From Neisseria sicca 4320 (GTDB lineage Bacteria > Pseudomonadota > Gammaproteobacteria > Burkholderiales > Neisseriaceae), in contig NZ_AEPF01000028.1 in NCBI RefSeq assembly GCF_000193735.1, forward strand, positions 1 through 55,076: a DNA stretch of 55,076 nucleotides, given 5' to 3'. Below, piece by piece: positions 7,711 to 16,780 of the stretch. The position numbers and the translations under genes were made by a program. Each line of letters starts with the position of its first letter. The first letter of the stretch is position 1. Below the pieces are notes generated by a model, which was not told where the DNA came from, ran no database searches, and saw nothing but the letters and a program-made list of their open reading frames with translations.

Positions 7711-8721
7711 TTATGCTTCGTCTGATATGTCGAGGATTCGGCGGACCCAGTTGCCGAAGGCGTATTTGTTTTTTATTGCTTCGGGAACAGGATGGTAAGG
7801 TCGTCTGAAAAAGTCTTCCAATCCATCAAGGCTTTCCCCGTCCCAAATGAAGATGTTGTCGGGATGATAGAAATCGCATTCCGTTACTGCCTGATTGCTG
7901 GTAATCAGTTTTTTGTCGAAACACAGGGCGTCGAATACGCGGAAAGACAAGCCGTAATTTTCAAATTGGACAAAATCGACGACTGCCAGGCAGTTTTTGA
8001 CCTTTTGCAGGTTTTGCTCGAAGCTCAGGATGCTTTGTCTATTTAAATAGATAATGCCGTCGTTACCGAAAATTTTGCTTGCACGGTCGTCTTTGCAGTA
8101 GATATGAAAATCCAAAGGCAATCCCAGCTTGCGTGCTTCATCGAGAAAAACGGAGGTTTGATGTTCCCTGCCTGCTTCGTAGCCGCCTAAAAAATAAAGG
8201 CCTTCCGTTTTTCCGTTTCCCTCAATGGGAAAATCGAAATAGAAATTGGTGGTCGCTTTAAAACGGTGTTGGGGGTATTTCTCCACATCGTTTTTATTGA
8301 ACACCCAGCAGCGGTCAAAATAGGGCAGATATTCGATGATGTCGGGGAAACGGTCGATACCGTCCCATTGGTAGTTGACGCATACTTTGCTATGCTCACG
8401 AACAGCAGAAATGATTTTTTTGGGATAAATATTGGCGCGGATGCAAAGGGCGTAGTCTGCTTTGTTTCCTTCCAACGTAGCCAATTTTTCTACTATCTGC
8501 CCCTGGTAGCGGGAATATTTCAGTTTCTTCTTATAATCACCGTCTTTTTTGATATGTTTATGGTACATACCGAGAATACGGGAACCTATGTGCGGATAGT
8601 ATGAATCCCTGTCATCGTAACAGAGATTGATAACATTAAAGCCGTGGAAGCGCAGATTTTTTTCTATGCACTTATCCAACCCGTACATATATGGGGCGAC
8701 CAGTATGATGGTTTTGTTCAT
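7711..8721 (-). CDS. Putative glycosyltransferase, paralogue 2 of a tandem pair
   Basis: A 336-residue protein of the same family as 6661-7701 and only 9 bp upstream of it, so almost certainly a tandem duplication in one operon. It opens like a GT-B N-terminal domain (TIILVAPYMYGLDKCIEKNL) and keeps the family blocks VNYQWDGIDRFP, ATTNFYFDF, GLSFRVFDALCFDKKLIT and FYHPDNIFIWDGESLDGL. The two copies differ widely in the middle, as expected if they add different sugars. A DUS at 7798-7809 encodes FRRP in frame. Function is inferred from context only. Confidence 0.72.
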   Translation of the reverse strand: MNKTIILVAPYMYGLDKCIEKNLRFHGFNVINLCYDDRDSYYPHIGSRILGMYHKHIKKDGDYKKKLKYSRYQGQIVEKLATLEGNKADYALCIRANIYPKKIISAVREHSKVCVNYQWDGIDRFPDIIEYLPYFDRCWVFNKNDVEKYPQHRFKATTNFYFDFPIEGNGKTEGLYFLGGYEAGREHQTSVFLDEARKLGLPLDFHIYCKDDRASKIFGNDGIIYLNRQSILSFEQNLQKVKNCLAVVDFVQFENYGLSFRVFDALCFDKKLITSNQAVTECDFYHPDNIFIWDGESLDGLEDFFRRPYHPVPEAIKNKYAFGNWVRRILDISDEA

Positions 8722-8759
8722 GATTAAGATGTGATGCGGTTAATCAGGAGAGATTTTGC

Positions 8760-8795
8760 TTTCAGACGACCTTTAGGCAAAAAGGTCGTCTGAAG
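8760..8795. terminator. DUS-pair hairpin between glycosyltransferase genes
   Basis: TTTCAGACGACCT and AGGTCGTCTGAAG face each other across a short loop in the 124-bp gap between two same-strand glycosyltransferase genes. It may attenuate read-through into the paralogue pair. Confidence 0.6.
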
Positions 8796-8845
8796 ACACA
8801 TTTCATATCCCTTAATATAAAAAAGAAATATGAGTTTGTGGAAAT

Positions 8846-9913
8846 TTATTTTTTGAGTATTTTTTTTAGAAATTGCTCTACACAATACAAAGGACTTAAG
8901 ATTAACCAAGCTGGAGAAAAAACGATCTTAAGTAATTCAGCTCGTGCCAAGCTTTCAGTCTCCGGAATAATGTTTTTCTTTTTAGGACGCCTCCTGAAAA
9001 GCCAATTGATTTTTTTACCCAAGCGGAGAATTTTCCAAGTGTAGGAATGATAAATCTTTAACAAGTAGACTTTTGCAGAAGCATGACCGCCTACATCGTT
9101 GGAAGAAGGATTGGAAATCGAAGCAGTATCAATTTCTTTAATCCACCATCCGAATTGTTCCGTTTTTAGTTGGTATAGTTGTCTGTCTGCCTCTGCCCAT
9201 TCTTGTCTTTTTTGTACCGCTTCTGTATGGGTTAATGTTCCATGCGATAGGACTGTATTAGTGCCATCTGACCGAATGCAATATTCGGCACTATAATTCG
9301 GGATATGTAATGGTTCATATTTAAATGCCAAGCGTAGTAGAAAATCATAATCTTCATTCTTACATAGAGTCTCATTAATGAAACCTATATCTTTAGCTCG
9401 CTCCCTATCTACAACAAAGGCATGGATAGGGATAAAATTTCCCCTAATATGATCATGAAATGAATAGTCCCCTCTCCTAAAAGGATAGGAACGGGATACT
9501 AACTGACCATCTTTATTAAAGTCTGCTCTGACAATTTCACAATATACCCATGAAAACTTACTTTTTTGTAAAGCCTGAACCATTTGTTGATAATGATGCG
9601 GATAAACTTTGTCATCATCATCCAAAAAGGCAAGATAGCGTCCGGAAGCATATTTCATGCCCATATTCAGACTTTTGGCACGCGCATCAGTATCGGAAGT
9701 GTGGTGCAGGAAACTTATTTTAGGAAAATGTTTTTTCCATTTCGCAATAAGCACATCAATTTTTTCAACAGATTCCGAATCTGTTTTGCATTGCGCAACG
9801 ACAATAGGCTCTAAATCTTGGTATTGCTGACCCGACAAAATGAAAAGACATTTATCTAAAAAATGCTCCCTTCCCGGCATAGTACGGATGACGATAGAAA
9901 CGGTCTGGTTCAT
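8846..9913 (-). CDS. Family 2 glycosyltransferase (GT-A)
   Basis: A 355-residue GT2 enzyme. It has the N-terminal nucleotide-sugar fold (TVSIVIRTMPGREHFL), the metal-binding acidic motif in YLAFLDDDDKVYP (about residue 95), a central acceptor region and the general-base-type segment NETLCKNEDYDFLLRLA. The C-terminal 60 residues are basic and amphipathic (WLFRRRPKKK, then a hydrophobic stretch), which would tether it to the inner membrane. Codon use is clearly AT-richer than in fab genes nearby, suggesting acquired DNA. It is the second of four glycosyltransferases in the run; the substrate is unknown. Confidence 0.88.
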   Translation of the reverse strand: MNQTVSIVIRTMPGREHFLDKCLFILSGQQYQDLEPIVVAQCKTDSESVEKIDVLIAKWKKHFPKISFLHHTSDTDARAKSLNMGMKYASGRYLAFLDDDDKVYPHHYQQMVQALQKSKFSWVYCEIVRADFNKDGQLVSRSYPFRRGDYSFHDHIRGNFIPIHAFVVDRERAKDIGFINETLCKNEDYDFLLRLAFKYEPLHIPNYSAEYCIRSDGTNTVLSHGTLTHTEAVQKRQEWAEADRQLYQLKTEQFGWWIKEIDTASISNPSSNDVGGHASAKVYLLKIYHSYTWKILRLGKKINWLFRRRPKKKNIIPETESLARAELLKIVFSPAWLILSPLYCVEQFLKKILKK

Positions 9914-9916
9914 GGC

Positions 9917-10750
9917 TTAACCCCACATTGGTTGTGCAAAATAAAGGCCATTATTAAAATTCGGATTAGCCTTCAATACTTCTGTTACGGAATGCTGAGA
10001 CAGGTGCTCCAGCTGCTCCAATAGATCGTTTTTTTTCATATCCACATGTTGAAGCCACATTTGCATTGCTGTTTCTTGGAATTTTTCAGAACGCCATTTA
10101 TAAGCAAGAAAAGTTGCAGCACGCCAAATTTCAGATTCTCTCGATTGTCTGTCCATTGCATAATGGAAGAAAAAGGCATCGGCACAGGTGTAGCACTGAT
10201 AACCTGCGGCTTTGACGCGCCATGATAAATCTACATCTTCACAATACAGGAAAAAGTCATCATCAAAACCGTTTATCTGACGATAAATAGCGTTCGGTAT
10301 AAGCACACACGCACCGGAACACCAATCAGTCAAACCTGTTTTAGGGTTGAAAGTTTTGGGATGCATAATTGGTTCTTGTATTGCTTCTACGATACCGTGC
10401 CAATCATTTTTTTGACTGAAAGACACTAATTTTTCGAGACCTTCGTCATGTAAAAATCCATCCGGATTCATGCAAAGATATGCCGTAGATTGGTTTGAAA
10501 TCTCAGAAAAAATTTGATTATGCCCTGCACCAAACCCAATATTCTCCCCATGATAAACTTTAATCTCCCAACCTTTTCCTTCGGCTAAAGATTTAATTTG
10601 CTCAACTAATTTTTTATTTCCCTGATTACGGATGATAACTTCTATGCTCTCAAAGCCGTATGTTTGGCTGAAAATACTTTCCAAACATCTTTCTATCTCG
10701 GACATTGGATTATTGTAAGTTAATATACCTATGCTTATGAAAGGTTTCAT
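9917..10750 (-). CDS. Family 2 glycosyltransferase, rhamnosyltransferase-like
   Basis: A GT2 enzyme of about 277 residues resembling rhamnosyltransferases. It shows FISIGILTYNNPMSEIERCL, NPDGFLHDEGL at the metal site, and the hallmark FFLYCEDVDLSWRVKAAGY. I chose the ATG at 10750 because AAAGGGA lies just before it; a TTG 30 bp upstream in frame has no ribosome site. It ends 3 bp before the next glycosyltransferase start, so the two are cotranscribed. AT-rich, no perfect DUS inside. It is the first gene of the glycosyltransferase run, 110 bp after msbA. Confidence 0.87.
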   Translation of the reverse strand: MKPFISIGILTYNNPMSEIERCLESIFSQTYGFESIEVIIRNQGNKKLVEQIKSLAEGKGWEIKVYHGENIGFGAGHNQIFSEISNQSTAYLCMNPDGFLHDEGLEKLVSFSQKNDWHGIVEAIQEPIMHPKTFNPKTGLTDWCSGACVLIPNAIYRQINGFDDDFFLYCEDVDLSWRVKAAGYQCYTCADAFFFHYAMDRQSRESEIWRAATFLAYKWRSEKFQETAMQMWLQHVDMKKNDLLEQLEHLSQHSVTEVLKANPNFNNGLYFAQPMWG

Positions 10751-10860
10751 TTTTATCCCTTTTGGTTGGTTTAAATACAATTCACATAAAAGCAGAAGAT
10801 ACTTAAAGTAAGTTTTGCTTTAAGGTCATCTGAAAACGAGTAAAGCAGGTTCCGTTAAGA

Positions 10861-12714
10861 TTAATTCACTGCCTGCTTCGGCATATTGCGCAGCATGGCA
10901 TAGTAGCCGTTTTGAGCCATCAATTCATCGTGGGAACCTTGCTCAACGATATGACCGTCGTCCATGACAATAATGCGGTCGGCTTGCTCGACGGTGGTCA
11001 GGCGGTGGGCGACGATGATGCTGGTGCGGTTTTCCATCAAGCGTTCGAGGGCTTGTTGGACGAGGCGTTCGGATTCGTTATCCAGTGCGCTAGTGGCTTC
11101 GTCTAAAAGCAGGATGGGAGCGTCTTTCAAAATGGCGCGGGCAATGGCGACACGTTGACGCTGACCGCCGGAGAGTTGATTGCCGTTTGCACCTATCTGT
11201 TGGTTCAAGCCATGTGGCGAGCTTTCAACCAAATCTTGCAAGTTCGCGGCTTTGAGGGCTGCCAATACTTCTTCTTCAGTGGCATCGGGACGGCTGTAAC
11301 GGACGTTTTCCAAAAGCGTGCCTTCAAACAAAAAGACATCTTGGGAAACAAGGGCGAATTGGGAGCGCAGGTTGTCGAGTTTGATATCTTCGATATTTAC
11401 ATCATCCAAATAAACCGCTCCGGAGCTTGGTTCGACAAAACGCGGAAGCAGGTTGACGGCAGTAGATTTACCGCTGCCTGAGCGACCGACCAAAGCTACG
11501 CGTTCGCCTTGGCGAATGTCAAGATTGAAGCCGTCCAAGGCTTTTTTACCGTCTGCGTGGTAGCGGACATCGACGTTATCAAATTTCAGACGACCTTCGA
11601 CATTGGTCAGGATTTTTGTACCGTTATCTTTTTCAGGCTCGGTATCGAGGAATTGGCAAACGGCATCAGAAGCAATAAACATGGTCTGCATGGGGATGCT
11701 GATGTTCGCCAAGTTTTTAATCGGACTGAGCATTTGCAGCATGGCAACGATAAACGCCATAAATTCGCCGATGGTGGTATGTCCTTGTTGGCTCTGCCAA
11801 AGGGCGATAAAGATGACAATAGCCAAAGCAAACGACGCAATCAGTTCGCTGAATGGAGAACGGGCGGCAGTGGCTTGGGTGATTTTTTTACCGAGACGGA
11901 CGATGGTGTCATTGACAGCAGTGAAGCGTTCGGCAGCCTGACGTTGGCCGCCGAAGAGTTTGACTACACGATGTCCTTGATGGACTTCATTGACGACATT
12001 GTTCATGGTACCGATACTGAGTTGTGCTCCCGCAATAATGTCTTTCAGACGATTACGGTAATAACGGGACAACAAAGACAGCAGCGGGAACATCAGGGCA
12101 ACAACCAAGCTAAGCTGCCAGTTCAAATAAAGCAGGACGCAGACCAAACCGATGACAATCATGGTATCGCGGGTTAAAACGATAAAGACATTGCTGGCGT
12201 TGCTGATGGATTGTTCCGCCATTTGCACCATGTTCATCAAAACCGTGCCAGACGGGGTTTCCTGATGAAATTTGGAAGAGAGTTGCAGCATCTTGGCAAA
12301 CATATCGCGGCGCAGATGACTGATTGCCATAACGGAAACCCAAGTCAAGAGATATGTGCTGACATAGCGGCTGATGCCTCGAATAATGACCAAAAAGATA
12401 AAAAATATCGGCACAACCCAGACTTTGTTAGGCGTACCCCAAATCAGGTAGGTAAATTGGTCTTTCCAGTTTTGCAGCGTGGCGATGATGCCGCCTGCGG
12501 TATTGAGTTCGGGCGGTGCAGAAGGCGGGGCGAAGCCTTGGTTGACCAGCGGGGCGATGAAGGCGGCAAGATAGCTTTCGGTGGCGGCAACGCCGAAGAT
12601 AGCAATTAAAGCAAAGATGATGCGTGTTTTATAAGGGCGGATATAAGCCATCAAGCGCATGAAGCTGCGCGAATCTTCTTGGGTAAACAGGCCGAAGGTC
12701 AGTTTTTCTATCAT
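10861..12714 (-). CDS. msbA: Lipid A export ABC transporter MsbA
   Basis: A homodimeric ABC half-transporter that flips the lipid A-core (LOS) precursor across the inner membrane. The 617-residue protein has six N-terminal membrane helices (to about residue 340), Walker A GRSGSGKST, Q-loop ALVSQDVFLFEG, signature LSGGQRQRVAIARA, Walker B ILLLDEATSALD and H-loop IIVAHRLTT. It is a little longer than E. coli MsbA owing to an expanded first periplasmic loop. A DUS at 11585-11596 encodes GRLK. The glycosyltransferase genes just downstream fit a shared role in LOS. Confidence 0.92.
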   Translation of the reverse strand: MIEKLTFGLFTQEDSRSFMRLMAYIRPYKTRIIFALIAIFGVAATESYLAAFIAPLVNQGFAPPSAPPELNTAGGIIATLQNWKDQFTYLIWGTPNKVWVVPIFFIFLVIIRGISRYVSTYLLTWVSVMAISHLRRDMFAKMLQLSSKFHQETPSGTVLMNMVQMAEQSISNASNVFIVLTRDTMIVIGLVCVLLYLNWQLSLVVALMFPLLSLLSRYYRNRLKDIIAGAQLSIGTMNNVVNEVHQGHRVVKLFGGQRQAAERFTAVNDTIVRLGKKITQATAARSPFSELIASFALAIVIFIALWQSQQGHTTIGEFMAFIVAMLQMLSPIKNLANISIPMQTMFIASDAVCQFLDTEPEKDNGTKILTNVEGRLKFDNVDVRYHADGKKALDGFNLDIRQGERVALVGRSGSGKSTAVNLLPRFVEPSSGAVYLDDVNIEDIKLDNLRSQFALVSQDVFLFEGTLLENVRYSRPDATEEEVLAALKAANLQDLVESSPHGLNQQIGANGNQLSGGQRQRVAIARAILKDAPILLLDEATSALDNESERLVQQALERLMENRTSIIVAHRLTTVEQADRIIVMDDGHIVEQGSHDELMAQNGYYAMLRNMPKQAVN

Positions 12715-13017
12715 TGGCTCGGTGTTCCGGGGTAATGTAGATCGAACGTTTTGTCAATCTGTCGGATTGGTAAAGCTTATGATTATATCGCAACGAAGTT
12801 ACCGATGCGACGAAATTGCTGTTTTTAAATAAATAATGATTTTTATTTCTGTAATTTCTTTTTAGACAACCTTAAATGTTCAAAATAAATGGATAGTGAA
12901 CTGAAATGAAAAACATCTTCCTGCTGCTATTCCCTTCCCTATCCGAACACAACCGACAGACATTAAAAAACGACCCTTCATTAAGAAAGGTCGTCTGAAA
13001 CATACAAGGCGGCAAGT
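12715..13017. other. Intergenic region upstream of msbA
   Basis: About 300 bp, AT-rich, with no credible gene. It holds a minus-strand TATAAT (12787-12782) that may serve msbA and one DUS at 12988-12999 just after fabD. Nothing else is recognised. Confidence 0.5.
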
Positions 13018-13944
13018 TTAATGCGCTTCGATAAAGGCAGCGACTTGTTCGGAATGGGTCAAAGCGCTGCACACGGCTTCTTTGTTGATGCGCTTTGCCA
13101 AACCTGCCAACACTTTGCCCGGTCCGCATTCGGCGGATTCGGTAATGCCTTCCGTAACAAGCGCGTTGACGGTTTCCGTCCAACGTACAGGGCTGTAAAG
13201 CTGGCGGACAAGTGCGTCTTTGATTTTCTCTGCGTCGTCGTAAGCGGCAACATCGGCATTATGGATGACGCGGATTTGCGGTTGTTTGATTTCAACGGTT
13301 TTGAGTGCTTCGGCAAGTTTCTCTGCGGCAGGTTTCATCAGGCTGCAATGCGAAGGAACGGATACAGGCAGCGGCAGCGCGCGCTTGGCTCCTGCTTCCT
13401 TAGCAGCGTTCATCGCGCGCTCGACGGCGGTGGCATTGCCCGCAATCACGACTTGTCCGGGCGAATTGAAATTGACGGCTTCGACCACTTCGCCTTGCGC
13501 GGCTTCTGCGCAAATGGTTTTTACCTGTTCATCTTCCAAGCCGAGAATCGCCGCCATCGCGCCTACGCCCTGCGGCACGGCGGACTGCATCAGTTCGGCA
13601 CGCAGGCGGACGAGTTTGACTGCATCTGCAAAATCCAATGCACCGGCGGCGACAAGTGCGGTGTATTCACCCAGGCTGTGGCCGGCAACGACAGCAGGCG
13701 TTTTGCCGCCCGCTTCAAGATAGGCACGGTAAACGGCAACGCCGGCGGCCAGCATGATAGGCTGCGTATTCACGGTTTGCCCGATGAGGTCCGCATCCGT
13801 GCCGTTAATCATCGCCCACAAATCCTGACCCAAGACGGCAGAAGCTTCATCGAAGGTGTTTTTTACGACCGATTGTCCTGCGAAGCCGTCCATCATGTTG
13901 AGGCTTTGCGAACCCTGACCGGGGAAGAAAAATGCAAAAGACAT
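13018..13944 (-). CDS. fabD: Malonyl-CoA:ACP transacylase FabD
   Basis: Moves the malonyl group from CoA to acyl-carrier protein, giving the extender unit for fatty-acid synthesis. The 308-residue protein has PGQGSQ at the N-terminus, the nucleophile S90 in VVAGHSLGEY, the Arg of VRLRAELMQ, the active-site His segment SVPSHCSLM and the terminal GPGKVLAGLAKRI. Length and motifs are complete. It lies downstream of the cold-shock/DUF1294 gene with a 19-bp gap, so the two may be cotranscribed. Confidence 0.96.
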   Translation of the reverse strand: MSFAFFFPGQGSQSLNMMDGFAGQSVVKNTFDEASAVLGQDLWAMINGTDADLIGQTVNTQPIMLAAGVAVYRAYLEAGGKTPAVVAGHSLGEYTALVAAGALDFADAVKLVRLRAELMQSAVPQGVGAMAAILGLEDEQVKTICAEAAQGEVVEAVNFNSPGQVVIAGNATAVERAMNAAKEAGAKRALPLPVSVPSHCSLMKPAAEKLAEALKTVEIKQPQIRVIHNADVAAYDDAEKIKDALVRQLYSPVRWTETVNALVTEGITESAECGPGKVLAGLAKRINKEAVCSALTHSEQVAAFIEAH

Positions 13945-13963
13945 GATATTCCTTTGTTTCAGT

Positions 13964-15253
13964 TTAGTTTTTCAGAAAATTCGTCAGAGGATTGTCGGCG
14001 TAATGTATCAGCAGGGCATAGGTAATAGCAACATTTATTGCCACTGTCAGCCAGAAAATCTGAACAAAAGGAACTTTCTTGGTTTTGTGGCGGAACGCGG
14101 CGCGCGCAACCAATGCGCCGGGCCAACCGCCCAGCAGGCTGAATGCGTGCAGCTTGTTTTCAGGGATGCGGTTTTGGTATTCGTTTTTACGTCTGATCTT
14201 GCGCGCGGACTCAATCGCCGTCTGCTTGTCCTGTTGATAGAGAATGAAGGCGGCAATACTGATAAGGACGTAAATGAAAAACAGCTTATTGGAAAGCGCG
14301 GCGACAACGGTCAGGAAAACGACGGCAATGACGCTGTTGATAAGGAGTGCCTGCATATCGATGTTGAGCCTGTTGTAGTCGGGTGGCAATTCGTCAAACA
14401 GGAATGCTTCATCGCCCAACCGGACAACCTTGATCGCTTGTTGGCGGTTGCCTTCTATCGGGCGGTTGCAGTAGAAACTGACGCGCTGACCTGTTTGCGG
14501 ACGGCTGGTATTGTAATGGTACGCGCTGATGTGGAAGAAAATATTTTGGGATTCGTCGCCGAAACGGATAAAGCCGTAGCCTTTGGCATCGTCCCATGTG
14601 GTAATCGTACCGCTCATGACCTGATTGGGCGGCAGCAGATTCTTTTGGGCGGATTTCGGAGCGGGATAACGGGTTTCGGCAACCAACGGCTGTTCGATTT
14701 TGGCTTGAACTTTCGGGCCGTGCTCCGGACGGAAAAAGTGTATGGTTTGAACATTTTCTTTTTTCGCGGCCGCAGCGTGTATCGATTCAGGCTCTGGCTC
14801 GGACTCAGGCGTACTGCGGATAACTGCATCGACCAGCAGCCATTGTCCGTTGGGATGACGGCGGAGCGTGCCTTCAAGACGGTCGCCCGCCCGAGGCGTA
14901 CAGGTTTGGTCGGCAAGAAACTGTCCCAGCACAAACACCGGCTGCCCTTCATTTGAAACATCCATTCCATAACCACCATTCTTCGACCAATCCCAGTCGG
15001 TCAGCGTAATGACCGCGCTGTCATTGTTTTGATAACCCGGATTGACGCGCTCGACATCCCTTGCGACGGCGCGGTTGTTTTCCGTTTCAATTTGAAAGCT
15101 GACGCGGTGTCCGGTTTCAGGTTCTTGATAATCGGGGTGGAGGGATTGGCGGTTGGCAAAGATGCGTTGCGAAGACTCGTCGCAAATGATGGAGCCGCGG
15201 CTCATTTCCCCGAACCAATGGGCGATTGTCCCGTGATGTTTATTATGGTTCAT
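13964..15253 (-). CDS. Cold-shock-domain / DUF1294 membrane fusion protein
   Basis: A 429-residue chimera. The N-terminal 65 residues and residues about 185-255 look like cold-shock OB folds; the second (MSGTITTWDDAKGYGFIRFG, then NIFFHISAY) keeps the RNP1-like aromatic positions, and a degenerate one may lie between them. The C-terminal 150 residues form a DUF1294 membrane unit: two helices, a basic cytosolic segment, LLGGWPGALVARAAFRHKT and a last helix. Short CSD-DUF1294 proteins are known, but two or three OB modules in one chain is unusual. It may tether nucleic acid to the membrane; function unknown. Confidence 0.85.
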   Translation of the reverse strand: MNHNKHHGTIAHWFGEMSRGSIICDESSQRIFANRQSLHPDYQEPETGHRVSFQIETENNRAVARDVERVNPGYQNNDSAVITLTDWDWSKNGGYGMDVSNEGQPVFVLGQFLADQTCTPRAGDRLEGTLRRHPNGQWLLVDAVIRSTPESEPEPESIHAAAAKKENVQTIHFFRPEHGPKVQAKIEQPLVAETRYPAPKSAQKNLLPPNQVMSGTITTWDDAKGYGFIRFGDESQNIFFHISAYHYNTSRPQTGQRVSFYCNRPIEGNRQQAIKVVRLGDEAFLFDELPPDYNRLNIDMQALLINSVIAVVFLTVVAALSNKLFFIYVLISIAAFILYQQDKQTAIESARKIRRKNEYQNRIPENKLHAFSLLGGWPGALVARAAFRHKTKKVPFVQIFWLTVAINVAITYALLIHYADNPLTNFLKN

Positions 15254-15346
15254 TTTATTTTTATATTAGGAAAAAATGTATTGGATAATCATTTTTCCAA
15301 TTATACCGATTTATCATAACCCATGTACATTTTAATCATAATAAAT

Positions 15347-15405
15347 AAAAAGGTCGTCTGAAACGGTGTCGGTTTGAAGCAACTGCACGTTTTCAGACGA
15401 CCTTT
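15347..15405. terminator. DUS-pair hairpin upstream of the CSD-DUF1294 gene
   Basis: AAAAGGTCGTCTGAAA and its inverse with a 30-bp loop, ending in TTTT. It lies between fabH and the CSD-DUF1294 gene, next to a Correia remnant. Confidence 0.65.
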
Positions 15406-15459
15406 TAGGCTTGAGACAAAGGCAAAACAATTTACCCCACTCTGCATATTATCTGTTTA

Positions 15460-15528
15460 TATAGTGGATTAAATTTAAACCGGTACGGCGTTGCCTCGCC
15501 TTGTCCTGATTTTTGTTAATCCACTATA
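15460..15528. mobile_element. Internally deleted Correia element, 69 bp
   Basis: Both ends are intact (TATAGTGGATTAAATTTAAA and TTGTTAATCCACTATA), but the core keeps only the two outer segments. The usual long and short classes are about 156 and 106 bp, so this is a deletion derivative. Confidence 0.88.
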
Positions 15529-15548
15529 ATTTTGAATCCTCACATATC

Positions 15549-15595
15549 AAAAAGGTCGTCTGAAACCGCTCCGGCGCAGTTTCAGACGACCTTTT
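15549..15595 (-). terminator. DUS-pair terminator after fabH
   Basis: Inverted DUS copies flanked by A- and T-runs sit 23 bp beyond the fabH stop. Confidence 0.75.
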
Positions 15596-15617
15596 AAGTT
15601 TTAAACAGACAAAAAAA

Positions 15618-16580
15618 TCAGTATTTCACCAACACCGCGCCCCACGCGAAGCCGCCGCCTATGCCTTCGAGCAGCAGGTTTTGTCCGCGCTTGATTTGAC
15701 CGTTTTGGATACCGACGTCGAGCGCGAGCGGGATGGACGCGGCGGATGTGTTGCCGTGTTCCTGTACGGTCAGGATGACTTTTTCCATACTCAATCCCAA
15801 GTGTTTTGCGGTGGCGTCGATGATGCGTTTGTTGGCTTGGTGCGGCACGAGCCAGTCGATTTGATCGGCGGTATAACCTGCCTCGCTGATGACTTCGTCG
15901 GCGATTTTTGCGAGCATTTTGACCGCAAATTTAAACACGCCCGGCCCGTCCATTTTGACGTAAGGCGAACCGCAAACTTGCCCGTTGGCGATTTGACCGG
16001 GTACATTGAGCAGGTCGAGGTAGTTGCCGTCGGCTTTGAGTTTGCTGTGGATGATGCCCGCTTCGTCGGACGCGCCCAATACTACCGCGCCTGCGCCGTC
16101 GCCAAACAAAACGCAGGTCGTGCGGTCGTTCCAATCCAAGATGCGGCTGAACGTTTCCGCGCCGATGACCAAAGCCTTTTTCGCCATGCCGCTTTTGATG
16201 TAGGCGTTGGCGGTGGACAGGGCGTACATAAAGCCCGCGCAGACCGCCTGCACGTCAAATGCAGGACAGCCGTTTTCTATGCCGAGTTTTTGTTGAACGA
16301 TGGTCGCGGTGGATGGGAACTGCATATCGGGGGTGGCGGTTGCTACGATAATCAAATCAATTTCATCGGCAGCGACACCCGCAGAAACGAGCGCTCGGCG
16401 CGATGCTTCGGCAGCGAGATCGCTGGTTTTTTCGGCTTCATCTGCAATATGGCGGAACTTGATGCCGGTACGGGTCGTAATCCACTCGTCGGATGTATCG
16501 ACTTTTTTCGCCAAATCGTCGTTGCTGACACGGTTGGCGGGAAGATAGCTGCCGGTACCTAAAATTTTGGCGTATTGCAT
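15618..16580 (-). CDS. fabH: Beta-ketoacyl-ACP synthase III FabH
   Basis: Starts fatty-acid synthesis by condensing acetyl-CoA with malonyl-ACP. The start at 16580 has AAGG upstream and gives 320 residues, the normal length. The frame stays open 45 codons further, but that extension has no ribosome site and is not conserved in character. The catalytic triad is visible: C114 in AVCAGF, His in VPHQANKRI and Asn in EHGNTSAAS, with the GGGFAWGA ending. In many bacteria fabH follows plsX; here plsX is 32 kb away. Confidence 0.96.
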   Translation of the reverse strand: MQYAKILGTGSYLPANRVSNDDLAKKVDTSDEWITTRTGIKFRHIADEAEKTSDLAAEASRRALVSAGVAADEIDLIIVATATPDMQFPSTATIVQQKLGIENGCPAFDVQAVCAGFMYALSTANAYIKSGMAKKALVIGAETFSRILDWNDRTTCVLFGDGAGAVVLGASDEAGIIHSKLKADGNYLDLLNVPGQIANGQVCGSPYVKMDGPGVFKFAVKMLAKIADEVISEAGYTADQIDWLVPHQANKRIIDATAKHLGLSMEKVILTVQEHGNTSAASIPLALDVGIQNGQIKRGQNLLLEGIGGGFAWGAVLVKY

Positions 16581-16780
16581 GTGAAGGCCTTTGAGCGTTG
16601 ATTCGGATAATCGGCTATTGTAAGCGAAAACGGATGAATTGCCCAACGCCGCGAAGTCGTAAAACAGGTAAAGCGGGCAATGGCTTGAAAAACAAATATA
16701 AACATATGATTTCAATAAAACTTACTTTTCAAACCATCTAAAAATTTACGTTTCCATATCCCGTTTTCAGACGACCTCGA

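Noticed and set aside
13021..14025. Long plus-strand frame antisense to fabD
   Set aside because: Low-complexity shadow of a well-identified gene; similar shadows lie opposite dusB, purH, ubiB and the kinase.
16581..16715. 45-codon N-terminal extension of FabH
   Set aside because: No ribosome site; the start at 16580 with AAGG gives the normal family length.
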